DNA of 64,000 nucleotides from Janthinobacterium rivuli. Lineage in GTDB: Bacteria > Pseudomonadota > Gammaproteobacteria > Burkholderiales > Burkholderiaceae_D. Of this stretch, positions 34,767-43,223 are shown piece by piece. The DNA lies in the NCBI RefSeq assembly GCF_009208735.1, contig NZ_WFLJ01000008.1:223856-287855 (forward strand). Reading direction: 5' to 3'. Position numbers and translations under genes: made by a program. The first letter of the stretch is position 1. Every line of letters begins with the position of its first letter. Under the pieces are notes generated by a model. The model was not told the origin of the DNA. It saw nothing but the letters and a program-made list of their open reading frames with translations, and did no database searches.

Positions 34767-36113
34767 TCAGGAAGTGATGGCGACAAGTTCAAGTTTCAGA
34801 TCCCGCATGCCGGACGGAACGTAGATCGAGATCGATTGGGCCTGCAGCATGCGATCGTACATCTGGCCCTTTGCTTCGATGGTGAAGTAATACGTATCTG
34901 GGCGTACCGGCACGGCGGCCGGCACTTGCGGCGTGTGTTGCAGGCGCACGCCGGGCAGGGCCGACAGCACGAACTTTTCCACGTCATCGGGCGCGCCGAT
35001 CTTGAAGCGCAGCGGCACCACGTCCACCAGTTCCACGCCCGGCATGTCGGCCGATACACCCAGGTAGAACGCGGTCTTGTCGTCGATCTTGCCCGAATCG
35101 AGCTTGCCGTGATGGTATGAGGGCTTGACTTCGGTCAGCGCGATGGCGAAATACTTCGACGAAATCACCGTGTCGAGCAGTTCGCGGATGATCGCGTGCA
35201 GGCGCGCGAATGATGGTCCCGGATCGGCGTGCTGGTAGGCCGGCAGGTCGGCCAGCGCATGGGTTTTGGAGAACGTCATCAGTGCGCCGGCCAGCGCCAG
35301 CAGGGCCTCGTACAGGCGCTCCGGGTGCAGCGCCGGATGATGGAAATAATGACTGAGCGAGGCGAATGCCGAACTGGCCGTGTGCAGCAGCCAGAATGAG
35401 GACATGTCGCCGGAACGAAATTCGATCACATTCTTGCTCGGTTCGCGATGGTGGCCGTACAGGGCGTTGACCTTTGCCTGCAGCGCATCGATCAGGCGGC
35501 GCAGTTGCAGGAACAGCAGCGGCGCGCTGCGGATCGACAAGCTCGGCGGCACGAACGACGGGTCCGGCTCGAAGCCCCCGGTCGACAGGCGCCGCAGGCG
35601 CAGCAGCGGAAAATTCACATATGAATCGCGCGGTTCCGATTCGGCCACCAGGCGCAGCGATTTTTGCAGGTAGGCCAGTTCGGCCTGCGCTGCATGGGTG
35701 TACAGGTCGGGCGTTTCCAGGTTGGCCTGGCCATAGCGCGCCGCGCTGTTGGGCTGGTCGGGCGCGGCAAAGTTGCCGCCGAAATGCTTGAAGGCGGGCA
35801 GGGCGGCATAGAACGTGACGGTTTGCTGCGATTGCAGCAGCTTGCTCAGGTCCAGGGCATCGGGCAATTCATCGGCGCCAGGAGCGTTGTAGATTTCGCC
35901 GTCCTGGAACACCAGCGACAGTTCCAGCAGCCGCAGCGTGTTGTTGCCCAGCGCATCGCGGTCGATCTGCACGTGGTTGACACCCCAGGCGTAGGGATGC
36001 AGCGCCTTGATGCTTTCGTGCAGGCGATGTTCATGGTACTGGTCTTGCTGCTGGAAGTGCTGGGGGCGCAGAAACAGGCCTTCACCCCATAACAATTTGC
36101 TGGTAATGCTCAT
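34767..36113 (-). CDS. tssK: T6SS baseplate protein TssK
   Basis: A 448-residue TssK that connects the baseplate to the TssJLM complex. The start SKLLWGEGLFLRPQHFQQQD is the family hallmark. The ATG at 36111-36113 has AAGGG upstream; an ATG in the same frame at 36212 would add 33 residues unlike the family. Other conserved stretches are SSFWLLHTASSAFASLSHY and SRLHAIIRELLDTVI-like helices (FARLHAIIRELLDTVISS). It heads the leftward operon tssK-tssL-vgrG-exported protein. Confidence 0.93.
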   Translation of the reverse strand: MSITSKLLWGEGLFLRPQHFQQQDQYHEHRLHESIKALHPYAWGVNHVQIDRDALGNNTLRLLELSLVFQDGEIYNAPGADELPDALDLSKLLQSQQTVTFYAALPAFKHFGGNFAAPDQPNSAARYGQANLETPDLYTHAAQAELAYLQKSLRLVAESEPRDSYVNFPLLRLRRLSTGGFEPDPSFVPPSLSIRSAPLLFLQLRRLIDALQAKVNALYGHHREPSKNVIEFRSGDMSSFWLLHTASSAFASLSHYFHHPALHPERLYEALLALAGALMTFSKTHALADLPAYQHADPGPSFARLHAIIRELLDTVISSKYFAIALTEVKPSYHHGKLDSGKIDDKTAFYLGVSADMPGVELVDVVPLRFKIGAPDDVEKFVLSALPGVRLQHTPQVPAAVPVRPDTYYFTIEAKGQMYDRMLQAQSISIYVPSGMRDLKLELVAITS

Positions 36114-36471
36114 CGATTGCCCTTTTTTCCGAGGAAATAAAAGCGCGGAGAACGCTGGCGCTCCCGGGCTCTTTTGACGCGCGATCGCCGTCTTTCCGAA
36201 GCGGCCGATCATTCATTTCATGCAACAAAAAATCATGTGCTTTTTTCGCAACTGCAACAACATTAACATTATCTGAAAGAAAGGTGCGTACGGTACGTTT
36301 CCCGCATGGCGCGTGCGTTTGCGGCCGATCGGATTGTGAGTTTTCGCGTATTTTCTATTGAACGGAGTCAATATTCAATCCGTGTTAGTCTCGCAAAAAT
36401 AAGAATTTAGCAACTATAAATTGCAACATTTTTTCATGACCGCGTCATCTTTTTTTGAGGGAAATCAGACC
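36114..36471. promoter_or_regulatory. Divergent promoter region of the T6SS locus
   Basis: A 358-bp gap, AT-rich (notably 36340-36470), between the divergent starts of tssK and the TPR lipoprotein gene. It must carry the main promoters of both arms. TGGCGCGTGCGTTTGC near 36306 resembles a sigma-54 site but its spacing is one base too long, so I do not call it. No other gene is visible here. Confidence 0.5.
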
Positions 36472-37053
36472 ATGTCTCGCCAGTTCACATTCCATTTATT
36501 TGCCGCGGTTGCGTGCGCATTGACGCTCAGTGCCTGCAGCACCGCACCTGCGGTCAAGACCGCACCGCCGCCGCCTTCGCTTGACGAACTGATGGCAAAG
36601 GCGACCCAGGCCGCCAGTTCGGGCAACAACGAAGCGGCCATGGGGTTGTGGAAACAAGCCGCTGATGCATTTCCAGCCGATAAGAATCCATGGACCCGCA
36701 TGGCCCAGACCCGTTATGAGGCGGGCCAGTACGGCGACGCCATCATCAGCGCCCAGGAAGTGCTGGTGCGCGACCCTGCCGACAAGCTGGCCAACAGCGT
36801 CATTGCCATCAGCGGATTGCGCCTGTCGACGCGCGCATTGGCTGACCTGAGCCGCCAAAACAACCTGTCCGGCCCGCTGCGCACCGAATCGCAGGATCTG
36901 GCCAAGCTGCTGCGCGAAAGCCTGGGTGAAACCGTGCTGGTACCTGCGCCGACCGCCGCACAGGGGCGCGACAAACCGCCGGCGCGTCCATCGCGCAAGG
37001 TGCAGGGGAAGGCTGCCGAAAGCAGCGCGAATCCCTTCGATGGCTTGAAGTGA
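36472..37053 (+). CDS. T6SS-associated TPR lipoprotein
   Basis: A 193-residue lipoprotein. The signal peptide ends in a lipobox LTLSACS (Cys about residue 23). The mature part has TPR-like helices (AAMGLWKQAADAFPADKNPW, then YEAGQYGDAIISAQEVL) and a charged low-complexity tail. It leads the rightward operon, directly before tssB, a position taken by accessory genes in T6SS loci. It is not TssJ, which is a beta-sandwich lipoprotein without TPRs. I start at ATG 36472, with GAGGG upstream, not at 36421. Likely envelope-located; exact role unknown. Confidence 0.7.
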   Translation: MSRQFTFHLFAAVACALTLSACSTAPAVKTAPPPPSLDELMAKATQAASSGNNEAAMGLWKQAADAFPADKNPWTRMAQTRYEAGQYGDAIISAQEVLVRDPADKLANSVIAISGLRLSTRALADLSRQNNLSGPLRTESQDLAKLLRESLGETVLVPAPTAAQGRDKPPARPSRKVQGKAAESSANPFDGLK

Positions 37054-37122
37054 CACTGAGGCAGCAAACAATCTACCAGGGGCATCGCGGATGCCACCGA
37101 TTACTCGTGAAGGAATGATGTC

Positions 37123-37632
37123 ATGTCAAAAAAAGAAAGTGTGCAAAAACGCCTGCAAAAGGTCCGTCCGCCGCGCGTGCAGATGACGTATGACGTGGAA
37201 ATCGGCGATGCGATTGAAAACAAGGAACTGCCCTTCGTGATGGGCGTCGTGGGTGACTTCGGCGGCAACTCCGAAGTCGAGCAAAAACGCCTGAAGGACC
37301 GCAAGTTCGTCGGCATCGACCGCGACAATTTCGACGAAGTGCTCAAGGGTGTCGAGCCGCGCGCCGCGTTTGGCGTGAGCAATGAGCTGAGTGACGAGGG
37401 CGGCCAGATGCGGGTCGACCTGCGTTTCAAGTCGCTCAACGATTTCCGTCCCGAGGCGGTGGTGGAACAGGTGGCGCCGCTGCGCCGGCTGCTCGAAGCG
37501 CGCACCAAGCTGGCCGACTTGCGCAACAAGCTGGCCGGCAACGACAAACTGGAAGATATCCTCAACGACGTGCTCAACAGCACCGAAAAGTTGGCCCAGC
37601 TGGAACAGCAATCCACTGTCAAGAAAGACTGA
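37123..37632 (+). CDS. tssB: T6SS contractile sheath small subunit TssB (VipA)
   Basis: A 169-residue TssB, one of the two proteins that make the contractile sheath. The sequence near the start (RVQMTYDVEIGDAIENKELP then FVMGVVGDFGG) and LEARTKLADLRNKLAGNDKL are strongly conserved. Its C-terminal helix contacts TssC, encoded 4 bp downstream. No unusual features. Confidence 0.95.
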   Translation: MSKKESVQKRLQKVRPPRVQMTYDVEIGDAIENKELPFVMGVVGDFGGNSEVEQKRLKDRKFVGIDRDNFDEVLKGVEPRAAFGVSNELSDEGGQMRVDLRFKSLNDFRPEAVVEQVAPLRRLLEARTKLADLRNKLAGNDKLEDILNDVLNSTEKLAQLEQQSTVKKD

Positions 37633-37636
37633 TCCC

Positions 37637-39121
37637 ATGTCCGCTCAACTGACCCCCGCGTCCGGCGCCGCCGCGACCGCCGATATCGGCCTGCTCGACC
37701 AGATCGTCGAACAAAGCAAGGTTGCCAAATCCAGCGTCGAGCATGCGCGCGCCAAGGATCTGATTTCAGAACTGGTCAGCCAGGTGATGGAAGGCACCGT
37801 GGTGGTGTCGGACAACCTGGCGGCCACCATCGATGCGCGCGTTGCCGAGCTCGACAGACTCATTTCCCGGCAGCTCAGCGTCATCATGCATGCGCCCGAA
37901 TTCCAGAAGCTGGAAAGCAGCTGGACCGGCCTGCATCACCTGGTCGACAACACGCCCACCGGCACCAACCTGAAGATCAAGTTGCTCAATGCCACCAAGC
38001 GCGAGCTGGTGCGCGATTTCCAGAGCGCGCTGGAATTCGATCAGTCGACCATGTTCAAGAAAGTGTATGAAGAAGAGTTCGGCACTTTCGGCGGCGCTCC
38101 GTTCGGCGCGCTGCTGGGCGATTTCGAATTCACGCGCCAGCCCGAAGACATGTATTTCATCGAGCAGATGTCGCACGTGGCCGCCGCAGCCCACGCGCCC
38201 TTCATTTCGGCCGCATCGCCCGAGCTGTTCGGCCTTGAAAGCTATGCCGACCTCGGCAAGCCACGCGACCTGGCCAAGGTGTTCGACACGGTCGAATACG
38301 CGAAGTGGAAGTCGTTCCGCGAATCGGAAGATGCGCGCTACGTCGGCCTGACCTTGCCGCGCTTCCTGGGGCGGCTGCCGTTCAATCCGGCCGATGGCGC
38401 CACCGTCGACGGCTTCAATTACGTCGAGGATGTCGATGGCACCGACCACCAGAAATACCTGTGGTGCAATGCCGCCTATGCCTTCGGCACCAAGCTGACG
38501 GCGGCCTTCGACGACTACGGCTGGTGCGCGGCGATCCGCGGCGTGGAAGGCGGCGGCCTGGTCGAGGATTTGCCGACCCATACCTTCAAGACCGATGAGG
38601 GCGAAGTGGCGCTGAAATGCCCGACCGAGATTGCGATTACCGACCGGCGCGAAAAGGAATTGAGCGACCTGGGTTTCATTTCGCTGGTGCATTGCAAAAA
38701 TACGGATTACGCGGCGTTCTTCGGCGCCCAGTCGGCGCAGAAAGCCAAGAAATACAACACCGATTCCGCCAACGCCAATGCGGTGCTGTCGTCGCAGCTG
38801 CAATACATCTTTGCCGTCTCGCGCATCGCCCACTACATGAAGGCGATGATGCGCGACAAGATCGGCAGCTTTGCCGCCGCCTCCAACGTGGAAGACTTCC
38901 TCAACCGCTGGCTGATGCAATACGTGTTGCTCGACGATAACGCCAGCCAGGAGCAGAAGGCCCAGTTTCCGCTGCGCGAAGCGTCGGTGCAGGTGTCGGA
39001 AGTGCCGGGCCGTCCGGGCGTCTATCGCGCCGTGTCCTTCCTGCGTCCCCATTTCCAGCTCGACGAGCTGTCCGTTTCACTCCGTTTGGTCGCGGAGCTG
39101 CCGCAATCGACCAAATCCTGA
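37637..39121 (+). CDS. tssC: T6SS contractile sheath large subunit TssC (VipB)
   Basis: A 494-residue TssC that stacks with TssB in the sheath. LESSWTGLHHLVDNTPTG, SYADLGKPRDLAKVFDTVEY and VGLTLPRFLGRLPF are family signatures, and LPTHTF and PTEIAITDRREKELSDLGF lie in the conserved C-terminal half. The ATG at 37637 is only 4 bp after the tssB stop; there is little sign of its own ribosome site, which fits coupling to tssB. Confidence 0.95.
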   Translation: MSAQLTPASGAAATADIGLLDQIVEQSKVAKSSVEHARAKDLISELVSQVMEGTVVVSDNLAATIDARVAELDRLISRQLSVIMHAPEFQKLESSWTGLHHLVDNTPTGTNLKIKLLNATKRELVRDFQSALEFDQSTMFKKVYEEEFGTFGGAPFGALLGDFEFTRQPEDMYFIEQMSHVAAAAHAPFISAASPELFGLESYADLGKPRDLAKVFDTVEYAKWKSFRESEDARYVGLTLPRFLGRLPFNPADGATVDGFNYVEDVDGTDHQKYLWCNAAYAFGTKLTAAFDDYGWCAAIRGVEGGGLVEDLPTHTFKTDEGEVALKCPTEIAITDRREKELSDLGFISLVHCKNTDYAAFFGAQSAQKAKKYNTDSANANAVLSSQLQYIFAVSRIAHYMKAMMRDKIGSFAAASNVEDFLNRWLMQYVLLDDNASQEQKAQFPLREASVQVSEVPGRPGVYRAVSFLRPHFQLDELSVSLRLVAELPQSTKS

Positions 39122-39148
39122 TTTTTTTAAACAACCGAAAGGAATGAC

Positions 39149-39640
39149 ATGGCAATCGACGTTTACTTGCAAATTGATGGTATCAAAGGCGAATCCACCG
39201 ACACCACCCACAAAGATTGGATCGAATGCAAGTCGGTCCAGTGGGAAGTGCTGCAGCCGAAGTCCGCCACCGCCTCGACCGGCGGCGGCCATACCGCCGA
39301 GCGTACCGAACACAAGGATATCGTCGTCGCCAAGCTGGCCGACCTCGCCACGCCGTTGCTGCTGCAAAATTGCTCATCCGGTAAAACGATCCCGAAAGCC
39401 AAGTTCGAATTCCTGCGCGCGGATGGCCAGGGCGAGCGCATCAAGTACTTCGAGATCGAGCTGGAAAACGTGCTGATCAGCAGTGTGGCACCGTCCGTCG
39501 CCCCTGGCGATATCCTCGGCGAAAACCTGTCGATCAAGTATTCCAAGGTCAAGTGGAAATACACGCAGCAAAAAGTCGGTGGTGGTTCTGGCGGCAATAC
39601 CTCCGGCGGTTGGGATCTGTCGGCCAACAAGACGATTTGA
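39149..39640 (+). CDS. hcp: T6SS inner tube protein Hcp (TssD)
   Basis: A 163-residue Hcp. VYLQIDGIKGESTDTTHKDW is the first strand pair, and ERTEHKDIVVAKLADLATPL and YFEIELENVLISSVAPS follow. It forms the hexameric rings of the inner tube, carries effectors and is ejected. No C-terminal extension beyond a Gly/Ser-rich tail, so it is not an evolved Hcp. A terminator-like hairpin downstream would limit read-through into tssE and let hcp be more abundant. Confidence 0.95.
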   Translation: MAIDVYLQIDGIKGESTDTTHKDWIECKSVQWEVLQPKSATASTGGGHTAERTEHKDIVVAKLADLATPLLLQNCSSGKTIPKAKFEFLRADGQGERIKYFEIELENVLISSVAPSVAPGDILGENLSIKYSKVKWKYTQQKVGGGSGGNTSGGWDLSANKTI

Positions 39641-39726
39641 TCGACAACGGCCTGCCGGCTGAGGCCATTCCGGCCAGCCGCCGGCGGTGACGCCGGCTTG
39701 TGCCCGCGTGACTGATTTTCTGGATC

Positions 39727-39751
39727 AAAGGGCCGCCGCAGGCCGCCCTTT
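39727..39751 (+). terminator. Rho-independent terminator-like hairpin after hcp
   Basis: AAAGGGCCGCC and GGCCGCCCTTT pair over 11 positions with one mismatch around a GCA loop, followed by TTGTTCC. It lies 86 bp after the hcp stop and 33 bp before the tssE start. The following T tract is weak, so it may attenuate rather than stop transcription. Confidence 0.6.
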
Positions 39752-39783
39752 TGTTCCTTCCTACCGCCAACCACAGGATACCA

Positions 39784-40272
39784 ATGAAGGGTTTTACGCC
39801 AGGATTGTTCGACCGTCTGATGGACACGCCTGTCCAGGGCGCTTCCAGTGGCACCGTCTCGCGCCTGTCGCTGGAAGACTTGAAAGACACCGTGGCGCGC
39901 GACCTGGAGGCGCTGCTCAACACGCGCACCGTGATACCGGAAGCGCTGCTGAAAAAATTTCCCGAATGCGGCCGCTCGATTGTCACCTACGGCCTGAATG
40001 ATTTCGCCGGCCTGAGCTTGTCGAGCTCCGACGACCGCGCGCATATCTGCCAGTGCCTGGAAAAGGCCATCGCGCGCCATGAGCCGCGCCTGCGCAGCGT
40101 GCGCGCATCGCTGGAGATCCAGGAAGGCTCGATCAACCGCCTCAATTTCGCCATCACCGCGCTGCTGGTGGTGCACTCGGCCCAGGAACCCGTCAACTTC
40201 GACGCCATCTTGCAGCCATCCAGCCTGCATTACACGATCAGCAAGGCGCGCCGCGCCGCGCAAGGAGCCTGA
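39784..40272 (+). CDS. tssE: T6SS baseplate protein TssE (gp25-like)
   Basis: A 162-residue TssE, similar to phage T4 gp25, a baseplate wedge protein that nucleates the sheath. KGFTPGLFDRLMD opens it; SLEDLKDTVARDLEALLNTR and YGLNDFAGLSLSS are conserved, and EPRLRSVRASLEIQEGSINR then LNFAITALLVV is the gp25 core. The ATG at 39784 has AGGA upstream (a frame from 39751 adds 11 unlike residues). It is followed at 2 bp by tssF. Confidence 0.92.
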   Translation: MKGFTPGLFDRLMDTPVQGASSGTVSRLSLEDLKDTVARDLEALLNTRTVIPEALLKKFPECGRSIVTYGLNDFAGLSLSSSDDRAHICQCLEKAIARHEPRLRSVRASLEIQEGSINRLNFAITALLVVHSAQEPVNFDAILQPSSLHYTISKARRAAQGA

Positions 40273-40274
40273 AT

Positions 40275-42119
40275 TTGGAAGAGTTATTGCCGTATTACGA
40301 ACGTGAACTGGGTTTCCTGCGCCGCTATTCGCGCGAGTTTTCCGAACGCTACCCGAAGATCGCAGGACGGCTGCTGATCGGCGGCGAAGTCTGCGAAGAC
40401 CCGCATATCGAACGCATGATCCAGTCCTTCGCGCTGCTCAATTCGCGCATCTCGAAGCGCCTCGACGACGATTATCCGGAGTTCACCGAAGCGCTGTTCG
40501 AAGTACTGTATCCGCATTACCTGCGGCCGTTTCCATCCTGCTCGATCGCGCGCCTCGACTACAGCGGCGCGGCGGCGCAGCTGACGGCCGCCACCGAGAT
40601 TGCGCGCGGCACCGAGCTGGCGACGCGCGCCGTCAATGGCGTCGCCTGCACCTTCCGCACCGCGTATCCGGTCACCGTGGCGCCGCTGGCGCTGACGCAT
40701 GCGGCGTTTGCCGCCATCATCGACGCGCCCGAGCACCTGCAGCTGCCGCCCAACGCCACCTCCAGCGTCAGCATCGTCATCGAAGCGACCGCCGAGCAGA
40801 TCAGCCTGGCGCAACTGGGCGTGGCGAAGCTGCGCGTGTTCATCGAGGGCGAACCCTCATTTTGCGCGGCGCTGCGCGACGCGCTGTTCATGCGCACGCT
40901 CAAGGCCTATGTGGAAGCGGACGACAGCGGCCGCTGGAGCGCGTTGGCGCAGATTCCTGTCAGCCCCGCCGGCTATGCCGAGGACGATGCGCTGATCCCG
41001 TTTTCGGCCCGTTCGCATCCGGCCTACCGGCTGCTGACCGAATACTTCTGCTTTCCCGAAAAATTCAATTTTTTCGACATCGACCTGGCCGCGCTGTGCG
41101 CGCCGCTGCCGTCCGGCTGCCGGCGCATCACCTTGCACCTGGCCCTGGCCGGCCTGCGCACCGATTCGAATACGGCGCGCATGCTGGGCACCATGTCGAC
41201 CAATAACCTGCTGCTGGGCTGCACGCCGGTGGTCAACCTGTTCCGCCAGCGCGGCGAGCCGATACGGCTGACGCACACGGCCGCCAGCTATCCGGTGCTG
41301 GCCGATGCGCGCCGCGCCTACGCCTTCGAGGTGCAGGCCATCGAGTCGGTCAAACTGGTGCGCCAAACCCCGCAAGGGGAGTCGATCACCGAATTTCGCC
41401 CCTTCTATTCGCTGCGCCACGGCCAGACGCCGGCCAAGGATGGCCATTACTGGGTGATGCGGCGCGATGACACCATCAGCGAAAAAAGCCCCGGCTACGA
41501 GACCGAGATTTCCATCGTCGACATCGATTTCGATCCGGCCGCGATTGAAACCGATACCCTCAGCCTGGAGCTGAGCTGCACCAACCGCGACCTGCCGGCG
41601 CAACTCACCTACGGCCTGCGCGGCGGTGACCTGTTCCTGGAAGGCGGTTCCAGCGTGCGCAGCATCAGTTTCCTGCGCAAGCCGACCGAATCGCAGCGCT
41701 TCGAGCGGGGCCGCGGCGCGCACTGGCGCCTGATCTCGCACCTGTCGTTGAACCATCTGTCGCTGTCGGGCAGCGGCCTGGAAGCATTCCAGGAAATGCT
41801 GACCCTGTATGACTTGCCACGTTCGGCGACCTCGCAGCGGCAGATCAGCGGCATTGCGGCAATCGAGCACAAGGCGGCCAATGCCTGGCTGCCGGGCAAT
41901 CCCTTCGCCTGCCTGGTGCGCGGCATCGAGGTGCGGCTGACGCTCGATGAGGAAGCCTTCGTCGGCAGCGGCATCCACGCGTTCGCCCATATCGTCGAGT
42001 GTTTTCTCGGCCTGTACGTGCATGCCAACAGCTTCACGCAACTGGTGGTGCTGTCGAAAAAATCGGGAGAGGAGTTGTTGCGATGCAAACCACGCAGCGG
42101 CGATTTGAGCCTAGTGTAA
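40275..42119 (+). CDS. tssF: T6SS baseplate protein TssF
   Basis: A 614-residue TssF (VasA/ImpG), a baseplate wedge component with TssE and TssG. EELLPYYERELGFLRRYSR followed by ERYPKIAGRL is the family start. The start codon is TTG at 40275 with AAGGAG upstream, which reproduces the normal N-terminus exactly, so I keep it despite the rare codon. HPAYRLLTEYFCFPEKFNFF and LTHTAASYPVL (later) are also typical. The end overlaps tssG by 37 bp. Confidence 0.93.
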   Translation: MEELLPYYERELGFLRRYSREFSERYPKIAGRLLIGGEVCEDPHIERMIQSFALLNSRISKRLDDDYPEFTEALFEVLYPHYLRPFPSCSIARLDYSGAAAQLTAATEIARGTELATRAVNGVACTFRTAYPVTVAPLALTHAAFAAIIDAPEHLQLPPNATSSVSIVIEATAEQISLAQLGVAKLRVFIEGEPSFCAALRDALFMRTLKAYVEADDSGRWSALAQIPVSPAGYAEDDALIPFSARSHPAYRLLTEYFCFPEKFNFFDIDLAALCAPLPSGCRRITLHLALAGLRTDSNTARMLGTMSTNNLLLGCTPVVNLFRQRGEPIRLTHTAASYPVLADARRAYAFEVQAIESVKLVRQTPQGESITEFRPFYSLRHGQTPAKDGHYWVMRRDDTISEKSPGYETEISIVDIDFDPAAIETDTLSLELSCTNRDLPAQLTYGLRGGDLFLEGGSSVRSISFLRKPTESQRFERGRGAHWRLISHLSLNHLSLSGSGLEAFQEMLTLYDLPRSATSQRQISGIAAIEHKAANAWLPGNPFACLVRGIEVRLTLDEEAFVGSGIHAFAHIVECFLGLYVHANSFTQLVVLSKKSGEELLRCKPRSGDLSLV

Positions 42120-43177
42120 TCGAGCGGATGTTCGCCGAGCCGTACCGATTCCAATACTTCCAGGCGGTGCGCATGCTCGAACTGTGGCTGTTCCGCAACG
42201 GCATGGCGCACGAGGGCGCGGTGGCCAACTTCCTGCGCTTTCAAAATTCGCTGTCGCTCAATTTCGCTCCCAGCCAGCTCGAAGCGGTGCAGACCGAACC
42301 GTGCGAGCTGGGCGCCCTGGCCGCCGATATGCGCGCGCTGGGCCAGGCCGTGCGGCGCGGCGAACTGAAATACATCCGCATCACGCCAGCCTTCATGGGC
42401 TTTCTCGGCGTGGCCGGTGCGCTGCCGGCCCATTACACCGAACGCATCGCCGCGCACCAGCTGTATGAAAAGGACGAGGGTCCGCGGGCATTTCTCGACA
42501 CCTTTTCCAGCCGCGCGCTGGCGCTGTTCTACGAAGCGTGGCGCAAGTACCGGCTGGAGCTGAAATACCAGCTCGACGGCAGGGACAAGTTCCTGCCGCT
42601 GCTGCTGTCGCTGGCGGGACTGGGCAACGAGTCGCTGCGCCGGCGCCTGTACGACGACGGCAATGGCGTGCTCGATGAGTCGGTGGGCTTTTTTGCCGCC
42701 GCCATGCGGCACCGGCCGCCATCGGCGGTGGCCATCGGGCAAGTCTTGTCCGCGTATTTCGGCCAGTCCATCAAGGTGACGCAGTTTGTCGGCTGCTGGT
42801 ATGACGTACCGCGCGACCAGCAAAGCAGCCTGGGTGGCATGAACGCGATGCTGGGCTCGACCGCGCTGGTCGGCGAACGCGTCTGGCAACGCGACCTGCG
42901 CATGCGGCTGGTGGTCGGCCCGCTGGCGCGCAGCCACTTTGACGCCTTCCTGCCGGGCGGCGCCGCGGCGCGCGCGCTGGAGAAAATGCTCACCATGTTT
43001 ACCGGCGTGTGCCTCGAATACGAAGTCCAGCTGGTGCTGCGCGCCGCCGACGTGCATGGCGTCACGCTGGAACAGCCGCGCAGCGGCGGGCGTCTCGGCT
43101 GGGACAGTTTCCTGATCACCGCCGGCGCCGCACAGGACCGCGGCGACGTGCGCTACGCACTGCATGCGCTGGCATGA
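42083..43177 (+). CDS. tssG: T6SS baseplate protein TssG
   Basis: A 364-residue TssG (VasB/ImpH), partner of TssF in the wedge. RMFAEPYRFQYFQAVRMLEL near the N-terminus and later RYRLRLEYQLDGR-type (KYRLELKYQLDGRDKFLPLL) are conserved, as is the C-terminal segment LGWDSFLITAG. The ATG at 42083 has GGAGAGGAG upstream and lies inside tssF, so the two are co-translated. The open frame reaches back to 41999, but the family start is the ATG used here. Confidence 0.93.
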   Translation: MQTTQRRFEPSVIERMFAEPYRFQYFQAVRMLELWLFRNGMAHEGAVANFLRFQNSLSLNFAPSQLEAVQTEPCELGALAADMRALGQAVRRGELKYIRITPAFMGFLGVAGALPAHYTERIAAHQLYEKDEGPRAFLDTFSSRALALFYEAWRKYRLELKYQLDGRDKFLPLLLSLAGLGNESLRRRLYDDGNGVLDESVGFFAAAMRHRPPSAVAIGQVLSAYFGQSIKVTQFVGCWYDVPRDQQSSLGGMNAMLGSTALVGERVWQRDLRMRLVVGPLARSHFDAFLPGGAAARALEKMLTMFTGVCLEYEVQLVLRAADVHGVTLEQPRSGGRLGWDSFLITAGAAQDRGDVRYALHALA

Positions 43178-43223
43178 ACCATCTTCTTCTTTCATCCGTT
43201 TCCCCCACAAGGACTTTCGCCCC

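Noticed and set aside
36304..36322. Possible sigma-54 promoter (TGGCGCGTGCGTTTGC)
   Set aside because: Distance between the GG and GC elements is one base longer than the strict sigma-54 spacing, and flanking bases do not match.
36472..37053. Assignment of the lipoprotein as TssJ
   Set aside because: It has TPR helices, not the small beta-sandwich of TssJ.
39149..39640. Hcp with a fused effector domain
   Set aside because: Only a short Gly/Ser tail extends beyond the normal Hcp length.
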